From Isoetes taiwanensis (taxonomy: Eukaryota; Streptophyta; Lycopodiopsida; Isoetales; Isoetaceae): a stretch of 64,000 nt of DNA. The notes below the pieces were generated by a model. The model worked only from the letters and a program-made list of their open reading frames with translations, made no database searches and was not told the DNA's origin. Below, one piece after another: positions 11,256 to 26,200 of the stretch. The stretch spans positions 1-64,000 of the forward strand of contig JAJEKV010000917.1 of assembly GCA_021234155.1 (NCBI GenBank), in the 5' to 3' direction. The position numbers and the translations under genes are program-made. Each line of letters begins with the position of its first letter. Position 1 is the first letter of the stretch.

Positions 11256-14005
11256 CGTCCTCTCAAACCTTATAGTATTTTGCAAACCTTAATATACAGT
11301 ATACAAAAACTTGTACATGCATACCCCACAAATCCAGGATTGCTAATGTACGGTCCAGATCTTGGAATAAAGGGAAAATATGCCCATCCCATGCCTCTCG
11401 TTGTCTCAAGTAACCCCCGTGGTGAATATGCACCCAAACCAAAGGGGGTTTAAGGGGGATTTTAATTTAAATGTGTCAAATGCAATGGTTTGTGTTAATA
11501 ATGTTAGTTTTGTGTTAATGGTTTGTGTTAAGTAAAAAAAATTTTGGCCCCTTCAGGGCCTTAAGGATGGTGTAGGGGTGTAGATATAGACATTACCTAA
11601 TACTTTAATGATGAATGGTATATCATAACCTCACAAATCTAACAAACTAGAGGTGCTCAAATTATGGAAACGAAAACATTGCATAGAATTAGACATATAA
11701 TATTTAATACCAATGTATAATATTATACAATACAAGAATTCAAAGATCGGCGAGCCATCACCTTTTGTTGTTTTTTTTTCAAGATTACGCATAATAATAT
11801 TTTTTACAAAATAGAGAGTAATTGCTCTAATTTATTTTTACCTAGGACGGCCTCTTTTTTGTTTCCCTCCTCGACATTGCTTTTTGTCGCCTTAACTGTA
11901 ACTGAGTAAATAAAACATGAATAAGGTTAGTGATAACACCACCAAAGTCATTCATACACATGTCCATCTTTGTTATAGGGCTAAGATGCATGATTAAGAT
12001 TATGCATAATTATTCTAGTTTTATGAAGATCAGCTCGCAATTGCTCAAAATGTGATGATTGTTTAGTTTCCAGGAGAAGTGCAGAAGCTTTTTACCAATG
12101 CCAATATGTCATACACTTTCTGCAGCTTAAAACCTTCCACTGGAGTGATTCGTTTTGCGATACACACCTTAACATTGTCACGAATACCATTTCTCATGCA
12201 TATACAATACCATTGTTCTCGCGGTGCTAGAAAGCTCGGGATATTGCAAGAAACGCGGTGGACATGATTTCTTGTCATTGCTAAAATGCATTTATGGAAT
12301 CAAGAACATCGCTGGGATCTTTTCGTGGTCAAAATGTGTTGATGAATCCGGCCAGAGAGGAGGTGATAGCATCATCAATATGCACTTGATCGCTAACCAA
12401 CCATACCGACAAAAGCATGTCAACCAAAGTTGTTGAAGAGACATCTTCACAAGATAATTTGTTGTAGACCTATTAACACTTCTATTAACACTTTGTCGGA
12501 TTTTTTTCTAAGGAAGATCAATTGACTTTGTGTCCGCCTCTGATTCCTGTCAATGGACACTAAATCGCTATTTACGCATTCATTTCTAGATGTAAGCAAA
12601 CTATTTAAATCCAACCGCCCATAATTCTTTGTCCGGACTAATGTGGGGAGAACATACACTTGGTGCATACATATGCCTATGGTTGATAGACATATGCCTA
12701 TGGCCTAAGAAATCCAAAAATTTCATTTGAAAGAGCCATGGATTCAAAGAATAAAAATGCGGTGAATTTGTTTGTAATTCTTATGGCGATCGAGAAGCCT
12801 GAAGAACTATGCCAATTTATTTGAATAGGCCCAAAAATTGTCTTCTCAATAAAACATACCTGGAGTTGTGTGTTGCTTTCTCTCCTCCGGGCTTCCTCGG
12901 TCCAAAATGGCTTTGCTGGCCTTTGGCGTGCATCCATAGAGTATGCTTGTGGTAAACCGCGGGCGCTCAAGAGCTTGCCAATCCTAGTCTCTAAGGGGGA
13001 GAGGCTACCTTCAAGGTATGGGTTCGCGGTCGAGCCAAAGCTCAAAAAGCCGATGTAAAAACAACGTTACTACAGAGGCCACAAAACCAAAGCTTCCCTC
13101 GCTGGCCTAGTGTGCTCTCTTCGGGATTTCTTTTGGTCACGTGGAGATAGCAAAAACCCGGTCCGGACTATGCTCGACACTAACCGATCAACAAAGATTT
13201 CGACACCACAATCGCACATCCGTGACTACTTGATCATTGGACCGAATTTTTGATGTATAAATGTTTTGGCCTTTCACCCACCATTTCAATAAGAGCAGCC
13301 TTCTATATTCATATGCACGCCTCTTCTCCGCTGATCTCCGTGATGAACTTTCCCTCTTCAATTTGATTCTCACCATATCAAGCCCTCTAAATCTTGATGA
13401 TCTCCTCCCGTTAATAGCTTCGCTTCGCAACTGCATGCCCATGCCATCAAGGCCTATGCAAAACATCCCCAAAACCCGTTTGTCCGCTTGTCATTGCATC
13501 AACATCGCTCGCTTTGCTTTTTTCGCATCACACCGCAAAACATCGGGCCATGTGCTCGCCTCGCATCAGCCCTTCAAACAACTCTCAAATCCGCCCTTTC
13601 ACTAACTCCTCCGCCATAGCCACCGCCTCGCTTTGCCGAAAGCTACCATGAATAACCCAAAACAAAAACCGACACCATACAAATCCTCCTCCGAGAGAGC
13701 AAGAACATAGAAGTTTCTTCTCCGTATAAAACTGGTCGGTAAACCAGAAAAGCAAACCCTTTCCTCAAAGAACCCTAAAATAAGGGACCTCGATGTTTGC
13801 ATGTATGTTTTGAACTTTTCAAGGAAAAATATGCAAATGCTAAACCATTGCAAAATCATAGATAATATGTCATTTAAATATGAGAATACAGTGCGCACTC
13901 TAGATATACTAAACAATAGGTCTCAGGTAATACATGCCATCAAATCATATGAAAACCATAGGAAAAACGCATAAAAAATACAAAAGAAACCCCCAATTAT
14001 TATGC
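11256..14005. other. 2.75-kb insertion in duplication copy B, content unrecognised
   Basis: This sequence is absent from copy A at the site GACGATG|CATATTG. It contains a comparatively GC-rich, codon-like part (12.9-13.7 kb), but no frame gives a family I know. No inverted termini or clear target-site duplication were seen. Confidence 0.6.
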
Positions 14006-14935
14006 TACATATTGCTTTTTTGCAGTTAACTTGAGTAACGGCCGACCTGTTATTGCTAAAAGTTTATGGAAACTTAAAAGTAAGAAGTAAGAATTCAGTG
14101 TTGTAGGGGTTTAATTGTTGAAGGTTATAATTGTTTTGATTCTATGTTACAAGATTATCTCTTTAGACCACTAGCAGATCATTGCAGATGCATGCTTTCG
14201 CTTTTAAGCAGAAAGCATGGCGATAGACGAAGTCGAGGACTTTTCAATAAATACCAATAGAGCCCCGATTTTGTGAGTTGGGCTGAATTCTTGGGAGTGT
14301 TCTCGAAAGTGCCACGAAAAATGCACCTTAGATAATACGCTTGATGAATTCGGGCGATAAGAAACAATTCTTATGAATTAGTTGGGAGTTCTATGATAAA
14401 ACAAATAAAAAAAAAGGATTCAAATCAATTAACGCATCATCTCGAGGAAGGCAAGTTATGCGGTCGCTTATGGAAGTCGGGCTTGTTTCATTAAGTTAAG
14501 ATCATGAATGATATTAGGGTCTAGTATATTGGTTTAGTGGTCAGGCGTTTCCAGCCCAAGGATTATCCGTAAATAAGATTGCATGCTCTCTATGTCTCTA
14601 ACTTCCAATTGTGGCAAATAAGAACCTCCTTCCTTTCTAGAATTCTTCACAAGTATTATGTTTGATCTCTCATAACACGGGCATTACGTACCTAACCGGG
14701 TGGCAAATAAGGACCTCCTTCCTTTCTAGATTTCTTCATTGGCATTTTGTTTGATCTCTCATAACACGGGCATTACTGAGTTTGATATTTAAATTTTTGG
14801 GTGTCAAATCATTTCATGTTTGGGGTGTCAAATCATTTCACTAAATCATACAAGAGTTTGTTGGAAACTTTAATGCTTGTATATATCGATCTAGAACTTG
14901 AAAGTTCTATTTTAAACAGCCACTTTTTGAAGGGA
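14006..14935 (+). repeat. Segmental duplication copy B, right piece
   Basis: This continues the match to copy A from CATATTGCTTTTTTGCAG (A: 6687) through the tandem duplication to GAAGGGA (A: 7590). Confidence 0.9.
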
Positions 14936-15280
14936 AATTTATTGACTTGCTAGACTAAGAAAAAAATATTGTCTTCAAGGCGGGGTTCAATTCTCCAATC
15001 TCTTTTTTTAGGTGCCTCATCATGTACGGTAATCTAACTTTCACGAATAGCATACATGAATCTTTGTCATTTCTTCATAGTAAGTTTTATGTTTATAAAT
15101 CAGAGTATGCACTTTCAAAGGCCAAGTATAATGATTTCAGACTTCAGCTTTTCGTATTTGCTGATTGTACTCAATTATAGGTCGTAGAACTCTTGTATTT
15201 CACCAGGGAACTAGAGGACTTTTACCTTTGGTAACAGATTAAGAAAATCAAGGAACTGCGTACCTCCTATGTGGTATAAT

Positions 15281-15327
15281 AGAATCATCTTCTCCACATG
15301 GTCTAAGAGAATCATCTTCTCCACATG
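15281..15327. repeat. 27-bp period short tandem duplication
   Basis: AGAATCATCTTCTCCACATG occurs at 15281-15300 and 15308-15327. Confidence 0.75.
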
Positions 15328-15797
15328 ATGGTCTGATGGCACTTTGGTTACAAATGGGATGCAAGGACATCCCATACTTTGATATGCCACCATATTAGAA
15401 TATATTCTACTTGAAAGCTCTAGTATTGCACTTGACTTGAAAGCTCTAGTATTGTAGCATTCTTAACAATCACCTCATGAAAATGTGACTGAATACAATT
15501 GTTGCAAACAATGCTCTGCCGTGATTACTACCATCTCGGATCATAATGTTTTCGCTATCAAAACCAGTATTTTTGTTACATATGATTTTGTAACATAAGC
15601 ACACACTTGCACCATGATGTGGCTTCTAAGATAATAGGTTTGAAACATGAGAGTTGTTTTTAATGCTAAAATTTTCATATCAGTTGACATCATCGTCTGT
15701 TGCTTAATGCTAATTTGAAGTTAGTTTACATGTCAATTGACACCATCTGTAGGTTGTAGTTGATATCACTTTTTGTTATCTTGTTGGCCTTTGTTGG

Positions 15798-15863
15798 GTT
15801 ATCCTGCAATATTGGCCTTAGTTGGTCTTGGTTATCTTGCAATATTGGTCTTAGTTGGTCTTG
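15798..15863. repeat. 33-bp tandem duplication
   Basis: Two units (15798-15830 and 15831-15863) of GTTATCYTGCAATATTGG plus YCTTAGTTGGTCTTG occur with two differences. Confidence 0.85.
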
Positions 15864-18800
15864 TTCAACAAGATATGCTTGTGTGTTTTTTATCTTGACC
15901 CAAAAAAAGGGACTAACAAAAAGGTGCAGCACAAGGCTTGGACAATTTTAAGCTTGAATTCATTATATAAAATGGAAAAGGTAGTCACATCCATTAGATA
16001 TAGTTTTATTAGGCTTTTGGAATGGAATTGAATTAAATAATATGATAACAAAAAGTACCGAGGTCATGAAAGTGTAAAAACAATGCAGAGTGTTAGCTTT
16101 ATAGAGCATTGTTTTAAGAGATATACCAAGACAACGTAAATTCACATTACATGCCCTTTTTGTTACAAGGCCAGATTAAGAAATTTGTTAAAGGCCAGAT
16201 TATAACCACAAGAAATTAGTAAAATTGAAAGGGAAAGCTAGGTAGAGACTCGGAATACTTTTATCAGGCAAAAACTTATCAGCTCAATCTTTTAGATGCA
16301 GCACCTTTTCCGATCTTTGGTGAGAGTGACCAGGATGAAAATGTGAATATTCACAACTAGAGAGGTGACGAGGCTAACAAAAGATAGACGAGAGAGATGG
16401 CAATACTTTCTTTGTTTTCTACCAAACTTAAAGACAAGAGACAAGTTCTTTCTTTCCCAAATACGATCCAATGGAATTGATATTTGGTTTAAGTTCAGTG
16501 GCTCAACTGCAAAAGACAGTATTTGCTAAATAAAACTGTAGCTGGTTAGAGGAAGAAAATAGGAGCAATACGCCAGCATATGAAAGCTAGGGAATTTTCT
16601 TGCCAATACAAAGAACACACTATAGCGGCTTCAACACGACACTCTCATTGCCGTGGCTTAACCTCAGCCTTGAACGCTACTACGGTTAACACTACCAGAA
16701 AATTTTTGCCTACAAAGAATTACAGATTGGAATTTAGATAAGGTGACACTCAAGATAGGGCTGTTGTGCTAAGAAGAAAAGGGGGGGAGGGGCAAGTTGC
16801 AAAAATTCTATAAATGGACTAGCATACTAGGACTAGCTTGAAAGCTTCAAGAAAAGTGCAAGTTGTGGGGAACTCAAAATGGACTAGTTAGACTTGCAAT
16901 TAGCTTCAAACGTTCAACACTTTTTTTATATGAGTATTGGAGCTAAAGTTCGTATCATGGTAACATCTAAGCACAGATGCTTTATTAAAAACTGCCTCTT
17001 GTCTCTTGTGGCACATGAAAAATGGATGTGCCATAAGATAAGGTACAATGATTGGACTGGGGTACTACACTAATGGTATGAGCATAAACATGACAACTTC
17101 TAATATCTAAGCCTAGTGAAACATAGTTGTCCTATAAAAGCATTATTTGAAATTACCCCCAGTAGTAGACGAAAAGGGAATGGGCCCTAAGATACTTGTT
17201 TCTCATTCTTACAATGTGGCCTTCAATATTCTACGTAGAATTAGAGAAATAGAATTGTTTGGATGTTTATCAATGTTAATAGCTTTCAGGCTCGTAAATC
17301 AATGACCTAGAATTCTTCATTGGATAATTCACGTAGAGCGGATAAGGAAACTTAGCTTATTTACTGGTAGTTAAAACAAAAGAGGAGAGGACAACACTTC
17401 TAGTATTATATGACAAGTGACGCAACCATAATAGCACTTTTATTAATACATGACAAAACTATGATATATTCAGGTAGATCCATATTTCAAGTTCCTAAGT
17501 TCTGATCCTACCTAGAATGCCTGCCAGTTACCACAGCAAGTCCCAAAACGAAACACCAGGAAGGTGTATGTCAAAGTTGAGGGAATGCATTACAGGCAGG
17601 TTTTTTGAATTTTCCTTCTCAAGACCAGAGATTAAACATCGGCTCTCACTGTCTTATCCAGCGTAGAGAACTTGGCACAAAAAGGCTACAAGGATAAGCA
17701 GAGAAGCAAAAAATAAATGCCGGGTTGGAGCCAACAAAATAAGGCAAGTGAAAACCAAAATGCAAGCAAGGCTTCCAAAGCCCAGCAGACTTATAATAGA
17801 GGATTGGAATAGAAAAAATGTCATAGCTACAATGGATAATTCTATGTGTGCTTGGGGCGCTTTGTTAGACCAAGAATCAATATCTTCACCACCTCCCTAG
17901 GCTGACTGCAAACATAGCTTCTATACATCAAATCATATTGGAACTGGCTTAACATACTTGAGGCAATAATTTTAATACATAAAAACACTTGCAAGTGCCA
18001 ATGACACAAAGCAGTCAATAGGATTTAACATTTCTATTGTTATAACAAAGCAATGGTTGAGAAGACAAGCTGGCTATGGCATCTACATAAGCCGGCTTTG
18101 GGCTACGGCTGTGCAAAATGAGCTTCCTATGGTCGTTGAAATGAACTATGTTAAAACTTCCGCTATGGTCTCTGCCTTATTCAAGAACATAACAACAAAT
18201 TAACCAACTCAATATGCCTTCTTGAGATCCAATGATCGAGCGAGCCTTTTGGCATAAAGATATACTAGTACATAAATTGTACTATGTTCGCATGAAAACT
18301 CATAATAATCAAGTCATGAGATTTGCTTTTTGGGCAGAATATACATAGGTCAAACAACAAACGTCAAAGCATCATAAAATGTCCACTATTCCAAGAACAC
18401 TTTCAAGTACAAATCATACAAAAACAAGCTCCATGAAGAACTCACTCAAGCCTTATAACAATAAGTACTATGACATATAAAAAATAAGCCTATGCAGTTT
18501 GGATTAGATTGGCATTGTTTAGTATAGCTAGCTAAATGCTTCCCTTAGCACATTCCTTTCTGTTTCCCAATAAAAATGCCAATATCGATATTTGTTTACA
18601 TAGGCTATCCTTTACATACTAATGTTTAAATCTACCCTTTCAATTTAATGGCTATTGATTTAATATAAATAATAATAATAATTGCCTAATTTTAATATTC
18701 CTTTAGCTAATAGTTTGTCTCTTACATGCTTTCCTAATGAGAAACTGAATCCAAATCTAAAACTGCCCAAGCCTCCTGTTGCACCTTTTTGCTAGTTATT

Positions 18801-20262
18801 TCAAATTTCAAGGCAAGTTTCATTCTCCATTTCTAACAGATTTAAGAGCAACCCACAGTGGATTAGCACATTTTTGTTTGGCTGCTATTTAGTTTATATG
18901 GAATTTGTTCGTTGATTCTTTAACACATTGAATTGGCGCAATTCAAGAAATTTGTCTAGTTGGCTTTATATTACAATATAGGAGTTGGGTCTCGTTTCTT
19001 TCCCATGGTGCATTCTGGTGACAACACGTGGCTTGCTCTACAACATAAAAAGGAAGCTGGGGCTTTCATTTTGCTTAATCCGATTATAATAGATAAAACA
19101 TTTACGATTTGGTTAGGGCTTAACTGGTTTATAGCAAGTAACATTTAGGGTTTCGTCAGGGTTTCCAGTCATCATCTGCTGTTGAATGAGCTTGAAGCTC
19201 ATCTTTCATCTCTCAAGTGTTGTTCATATTTACTGCTAAGAAGCCTCCATATCTGTTTATATTTATAGCTCATTGAATATCTGCTGGTAAATTGCCTTCA
19301 CATCTGCTCATATCTGTTTTTCCATGCTTCCATATCTATAGCTCGCCAGATTCACTTGTATGCTTGTTGGATTCATCTTGATTTCCTAGCTCTTGGCATT
19401 TGAAGTAGCAGACCTGCTTTACGGAAAAAAAAGGACCCAGAGGGACATCGCCCAATTGCGCATAAACCGGCAGTTTCCCTATACAAGATGTCACGCAATA
19501 CCTTGAGGAGGAGGAGGAGGGGAGAGGGAGGAGGAGAGACTTCTCTCAACATTGCTTAAGCTTAATACATACAACATTATATGTCATGGATCAAGATTGA
19601 TTTGAGTCATATTGGCAATTAGGTTAGGTCCTATAAAATTTTGAAGGGACAATAAAGTATGACATGGCTTGCGTATGTGCAAAATAGTAGATATAAAGCT
19701 CACTGGTAACTTGGACACATGTCAAATGAGGCATGTGAGACAACTTACATTCCAACAAGCCCCATGGCATCGAGCAATATTTCCATGACATATGGACAAA
19801 TGCCATACAAACACTACAATGACATAGCAAATTAGGGGGGTGTATTAAATATGCCAAAACTACAAGGGGCACAAAAATGATTAGCAATACATGACATACA
19901 TGACACAAGATATGCCACACTCCACAAGCTATAAAAAATGTGTCAATGCATTTGTTGCTTTTATTGGATGTAATAGTCTCCTATTGTGCACAAGACTGGA
20001 AAACTCATGTTGCTCCCTTTACTTGCCCTTTTTGTTTTTATTTTTTTGCTAGATATAATCTGTAAATTGCATGGTGGCATGTACAATTTCTAATGATAAT
20101 AACATCTAGATGGATCAAACGAACTCAAGATGAGGACTACTCACATAGTCATCAAGATACATCTCTCATGGACATGTCTCGCAGGATAGAACTTTTGAGG
20201 CTTTGTGAAGAGGGAACTCAAATCCATCGACTACTGTTAGCTGTGGTCGTTGTCGGTGAATC

Positions 20263-23200
20263 ATGATGTCGTCACAAAGGTACCCATTTATTTTTTATAT
20301 TTGACCCTCATGAGTGGATAACAAATTAATTGAAAACTTCGGGCGCAGTCCACAGACATCTACCTCATGTGCAGAAAAGAAGCTCAGAAAATGGGAAATA
20401 AGTGACCACCTTGCCAATAAGCATGGCTTTTGTCACAATGTTTATTGGGTTACTGGCGATATCTACAGAGGCGAGTGGAAAGAAAATAAACGAGAGGGTA
20501 TAACTTTTGGCCTTGTATTTTTATTATTTTATATTGAAGAACGTTATTATATTTCATCATCACATCATGAATACATTCTACATGTCACATAGAAGCCAAT
20601 CCACTATCTAGACGCGATATGCTAGGAGTTCCTTTGCATGTGATTATCGAGCACATATGGCAGGTTTAAAGTCTCTACCACAGGACCGGTTGGTGTTGGT
20701 CTTGCGCTTTGCCTTTGTCTTGGTCTTGGTCTTGGGCTTTGCCTTTGCCTTTTCCTTTTTGGTGGCTTTGTAATGATTTTCCTCATGCATGATATATTTG
20801 TCAAATAGAAGTAAGTTACTTATAAATTGTTTCTTGAATAGGAGCTGGTATACATACCTATAAAAGTGGCAATCGCTATGAAGGTCACTGGAAGAATAAT
20901 AAATGGGATGGGCTTGGCACATTCTTTGTTATTGATAATGGGAGATATCGCGCCGTATATAAGGGACATTGGAAAAGTGGAAAGAAGCATGTAAGTTGAA
21001 GTTGACCACTTATATTCCTACACTATCTATAATTTGCCCTTTTCTTGATCATTGGTCTAGGAGAGAAACTTTAATTAAATGAGAATATCTGGACACGACT
21101 AAGTCTTATTCATAATCCACAGGGCGATGGCAGTTTATTTGGTTCTTTTGGAGAAGTATATAAAGGCAATTTTGAAAACGATATGCGAAATGGCATTGGA
21201 AAACAATCATATTGGTGTCCAGAGACAAGAAGCTATCATACATACATGGGGCAATGGAAGGATGACAAGAGAGAGGGTATAGGGACATTGAAACTGGGTA
21301 TGTTCTCTCAGCACAACTCTTGTGTTATGATCTAATGTTAGTAATTTCATGTGATTTACGATGGCATTTCTTTGACAATGCTATTAACTTTAGAAAGAAC
21401 AAGAGTCATCACATTTTTGAATCTAGAAGTTAGTCTGATCTTGTTTTAGGAAATGATATAATGTACGTTGACCAATTATTCATTGTCACTTTTTTCGCCA
21501 AGGTTGCTTGTTGTTATTATGTTGCAAGATAGATTATACTTTTACGACATACCACATAGGAAATTTAGATTGGCATCGTAAAAATTTTGCGGATATCCTT
21601 TAATCTATTCTTTAAAAAGGGAATTATTGTTTAAGATAATGTACCTAATGTCTAAATATGTTATTAGATTATTTGAGTTGTTTCGTGCTATTCTCTGCTA
21701 TTTTTTAGAAGGAATTGTTGTCGAAGAGTGTAGCTATTGTTTAGAGGACTATTTGATACGTTGCTATTTAAGTATATTATAGATTATTTGAGTTGTTTTG
21801 TGCTATTTCTAGGTTCTTTTTTTTAAAGCAAGCTTGCCTAACCTGAGGTACAAAAACTAAGGGGTAAAAGAATTGCTTGAATCTTACCCTTTCATACAAG
21901 AATTCCTTATCCTGTCCCAACCACTGATGAATTACCAAATTTATACATTAATGGCCAAGAACATTAGTCAGCTTCTAGAAAGTTACTTGCCCTTCTACAA
22001 TACCATTTTTTCCTGGAGCTCTCTTCTACCTCGCAGGTCGACAATGAGGGAGATCTTGGAGCTCTGGCCGGCTAGAGTAGAGGCATTTCATTTTCATACT
22101 TGCTAATACTACATGGCATATTGGATTTGCATGTATTGCAAGGCTCTAGCACCAGAACATATGCCACATTCTGCTTTGGAAAGGCAAGACGGAAAAGGAA
22201 CACTGATCCAGGTTTTTTCTTATGTTTCTTTGGGCCTTAGAATTTTGTATTTTTGGTTGTTGCATCCTCTGTGGTAATATTGTAGCCCCATTCATGCTCT
22301 TGGTATTTGATCCTAGACCATGTAGAGCTTTGCTAAAATATCCAAACCCACTATAATTGTTCAGGCTGGTATTCTCAGATCTTCGTGTTCTGCAAACCCC
22401 TGGTATTTCAAGCCAGTAATGTCCTTGTCATGAATATGCAAAGCCTGCACTTTGGATAGAGGCATGAGAATCATGATCAAAACCTTCCAGTGTGCATTTG
22501 TTTACTAGGTGCACAAATTTTGGCTTGGATGGAAAGCAGCCCCAGACCAAGAGACAATGAGCAGAGGTGAGACAATGTGTTCCATGAGCTGGGAGTTCCT
22601 TTTAATCAATATTCATGTAAATATCAACAATATTGGATCCCCAAGAAGATCAAATAGTTGCAGAGGAGAAGTTTTCCTTAGGAAAGGCTTCCATGCACTA
22701 AAAGGAGGTGGCATCCTTAGGTATATATTTTTATCAACATTATCCTCATCATATTATATGACGTGCACACTCTCAATAGATATCACTATCTTTTGTGATC
22801 AAATATACTAGAGTAACAGAGCCACTTATATATAATTGACAATACTGTCAATTTATCAAAGCATGAAAGACACATCACCACCTATTTGCTCGGTATACAA
22901 AGGGATATGCTAGTTCTTTGAATACGCCTTAAATTGCAGGTATGTTCTCTCAGTTTGTTCAGGTAAAAAGTGCCAAATAGTAGATGGACTGAAGAGATTT
23001 CAACACTTTGCTAGTATGTGGAGGATAATAGGGATCCTCATCTTATAAGTTCTTCTTACAAGTCTTTGCCCTTTTGTTTAGTACTCCAGAAACATTTGTC
23101 TAGAGCTAATATGCATTGTGGAGAAGATTATGGGTTTCTGAATCAGTTTCTTGTTACATGGCATGGTCAACTATAACATGCAGTTATCACTAGGGATAAA

Positions 23201-26200
23201 TTTGGCATTCCTGCATATCAATATGCCATTGCCATGTCTTGTAGGTTGGACCTCTTGTAGGAAACTTTAGAGCTTTTAATGCCGTTGGCATGGTGTACCA
23301 GTATAGCCATTGGAAACGGGAAGTTCCTCGTTGGTTGTGCCTTGCGTGAAATGCACATCTATGGCAGGTGAGTTTTTGTCAAAGGTGGAGCTATATTGTG
23401 GTTGGATTATCACAATCCCGAGGCAGCAATCATGAAGGAATCTTTAATCTTTACTGCTAATAGTTCCAAATTCCTGGATTTGAACTTTGGGACAGACTTA
23501 GAGTGTCATGCTAGACCCTAGATTCGTGATTTCTAATGCTTCAAAAGGTTGAGCTTATGAGTTGCCCTGCTTTGCATTTTCCTGTTGTACAATTCCTCCA
23601 CGAATTAATCCTTTTATAGGTAAAGTTTATAAAATGGGGTCCATATGCAGAACACCAATTATCAATCAAATATTTGCATGGCTAAGGAAACAAAACCCTT
23701 TGGTGTTATAATGTGTTAGACGGCCCATCTTCAAAGGCCTAGGAATTTTACGGCAAAGAGACAAGATGGGCCACCTTTTTGCAATTCTTTGCTTTGTAAA
23801 GCAATCAAATTATAGGAGCTAACACAACTTTTGGCCATTTAATTCTAACAGAACATTATCTAGGAATTGTTTCCCACTTATGAGGAGCAACTTTTACATT
23901 CTATTAGTCAATCAAGCTGCTAGACATCTCTTGCACCCTTAATCCGTTTCTTATCCAGCTACTCACATTATATACAACCAAAGGCACTTCTTACATTCTA
24001 GTAAAGATTTTCTTAACAACTTTTAACTTTTCTCTATGTTCTAGTCTTTCTTTGATGTTTTACCACATCCAATTACCTCGCACCACTTTTGGATTCCCTC
24101 CAGAAATTTAGCATCACTCATTCATAAGTTAGAGCTTTTCTGCATTGTTTGTAGCTTATCTAATAATTCATGTTTTACGCAAGTACTACTTACCTAGAAT
24201 GAATTGGATGCTGGACCTTTCATACCATAATAGATTTGCTAAATTGCTTTGTGTCTTTCCTAAGTGTGCAGCATCCATGCTCTATTAGTTGAACTAACGA
24301 AGGGTACACTGCATGAGAATGGATGACCAATGTAGAAACTGAAGCGTTATATTGGTTTATGGAGCAAGCAATGTTGTTGGGTATTGGTATGACGTGATTG
24401 CAACATTTGGAAGTCAGAATTCAAAGTGATCTCATAGGATTTGGAATTAGTAAAGTTGAACCCAAGATTTTCTTGAGGTGTTATGGCACCTTTTTCGTTC
24501 ATGAAATGACTTTACAGAAAGGAAGAAAATAGGTATCATTGTTCATATAGGTGATCTTAGCTAGGTAATAGAACACTTCCCATACAAAATAATATATGCA
24601 ATGGACACCAACAATCAGCATCCAAATCTTTCACCGTGAATTGGGATATTGCAATAGATCAAGGTTTACTCGCAACCCCTATTTCTACTAGCATTACAAT
24701 TGTCTTTCCTCTGACACGTCTACTTGGGTTCCAGATTCTAATGCTCATATGGAGATAGTGGATGGCTAATTCTACCCTTTCTTTCATTTGTATTAGAAAT
24801 GGTAGAGCCAAAAGTTGCATTGCATGCTGCAGCTAGAGTTAATGGGAAACTCTGGTTAGCAGTTTTTGAGATGCAATATGTAAATAAACTGAGAAGCATC
24901 CCCATGAAGCTACATTTTGACATGATTTTCTATCTTAGAATATAGAGAATATCATGGTTTTATCTTCTCTCAAAGATCTAGATTTATGAAATTAATTTCA
25001 CGTGGCCAAACATGCTATTTTATGAAATGATCCAACAAATGATAGGAAAGATGACTTCAAATAGCCTTTGCTTTGCATGTTCTTGTGAATTCATTTGACC
25101 TGAACCAATTTTTTATTTATTCTTTTTCTTTTTTAAATTTTGTTTAACACGTTAACCAAAATTTTTCATCGTACTTCACAAACTTAAGTCATCTCAACTT
25201 CATATCCACATATACCCTCCATCAAAAAACCAGGACCCATGCTCTGGCTGAAACCCAACCCTATTTTTGCTTTTCCCTAAACTAACTGCAGGAACAGAAG
25301 ACCCAAATTACCTACACGGGCTACACTATCATAAGCAGACAATGCTCAGAGAAGATCAGTAATAGTGTTCGGCAGTTCTTCAATGACTGTGTTGTAGAAC
25401 CTTTGAATATCCTGCAGCATTCTTTCATCCTCCCTTGTAATAAAGTTGATCGCAACACCCTTCCTCCCAAAATGACCACTACGACCAATACGATGTAAGT
25501 AATTCTCTGGTTGAGTCGGCAAATCATAATTGATAATCAATGAAACCAGCCGAACGTCAATACCACAAGCTAAAAGATCTGTTGTTATCAGAACCCGTGA
25601 GGAACCTGATCGGAACTCACGCATAATAAAATCACGAGCACTTTGGTCCATATCTCCATGAGTTGCAGAAACAAAACGACCTCGGCTTCTCATCTTATCA
25701 GTTAGAAAATCAACCTTTCTTCTTGTGTTGCAGAAAATGACACTTTGAGTTATTGCAACTGTCTCGTAAAGATCACACAAGGTGTCAAGCTTCCAGTCTT
25801 CACGCTCCACATTCACATAAAACTGCTTAATACCTTCAAGTGTTAGTTCATCCCTATTTACCAAAATTCTTACAGGGTTGTTCATAATCCTTCTTGTTAT
25901 TTCCAAGGCCTCTGGAGGCATGGTGGCAGAGAATACTCCAACCTGAATCCTGGGAGGGAGCAGCTGGAAAATATCATAAACCTGGTCCCTGAATCCTCTT
26001 GACAGCATTTCATCAGCCTCATCTAAAACAAAAATTTTAATATACTCAAGATGAAGAGCACGTCGTGTAAGCATGTCATGCACCTTCCTAGGAGTTCCAA
26101 CAACTACATGAACTCCGCTTTGCAATGTGCGCTGATCCCGGCGTACATCTGTTCCACCAACACAAGCATGTACCTTCACTTGCAAGTAATCACCAAGAGC

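Larger units (their letters stand above)
14936..20262. other. Intergenic region upstream of the MORN3-like gene
   Basis: More than 5 kb hold no protein signal beyond short chance frames. Small tandem repeats occur at 15.3 and 15.8 kb, and a GA-rich run at about 19505-19540. The MORN3-like promoter must lie at the right end, but no TATA box is convincing. Confidence 0.5.

Noticed and set aside
20644-20922. Lys/Thr/Ala repeat protein on the minus strand
   Set aside because: It comes from a CTTGGT/CTTTGC simple repeat inside MORN3-like intron 2 and overlaps exon 3 antisense.
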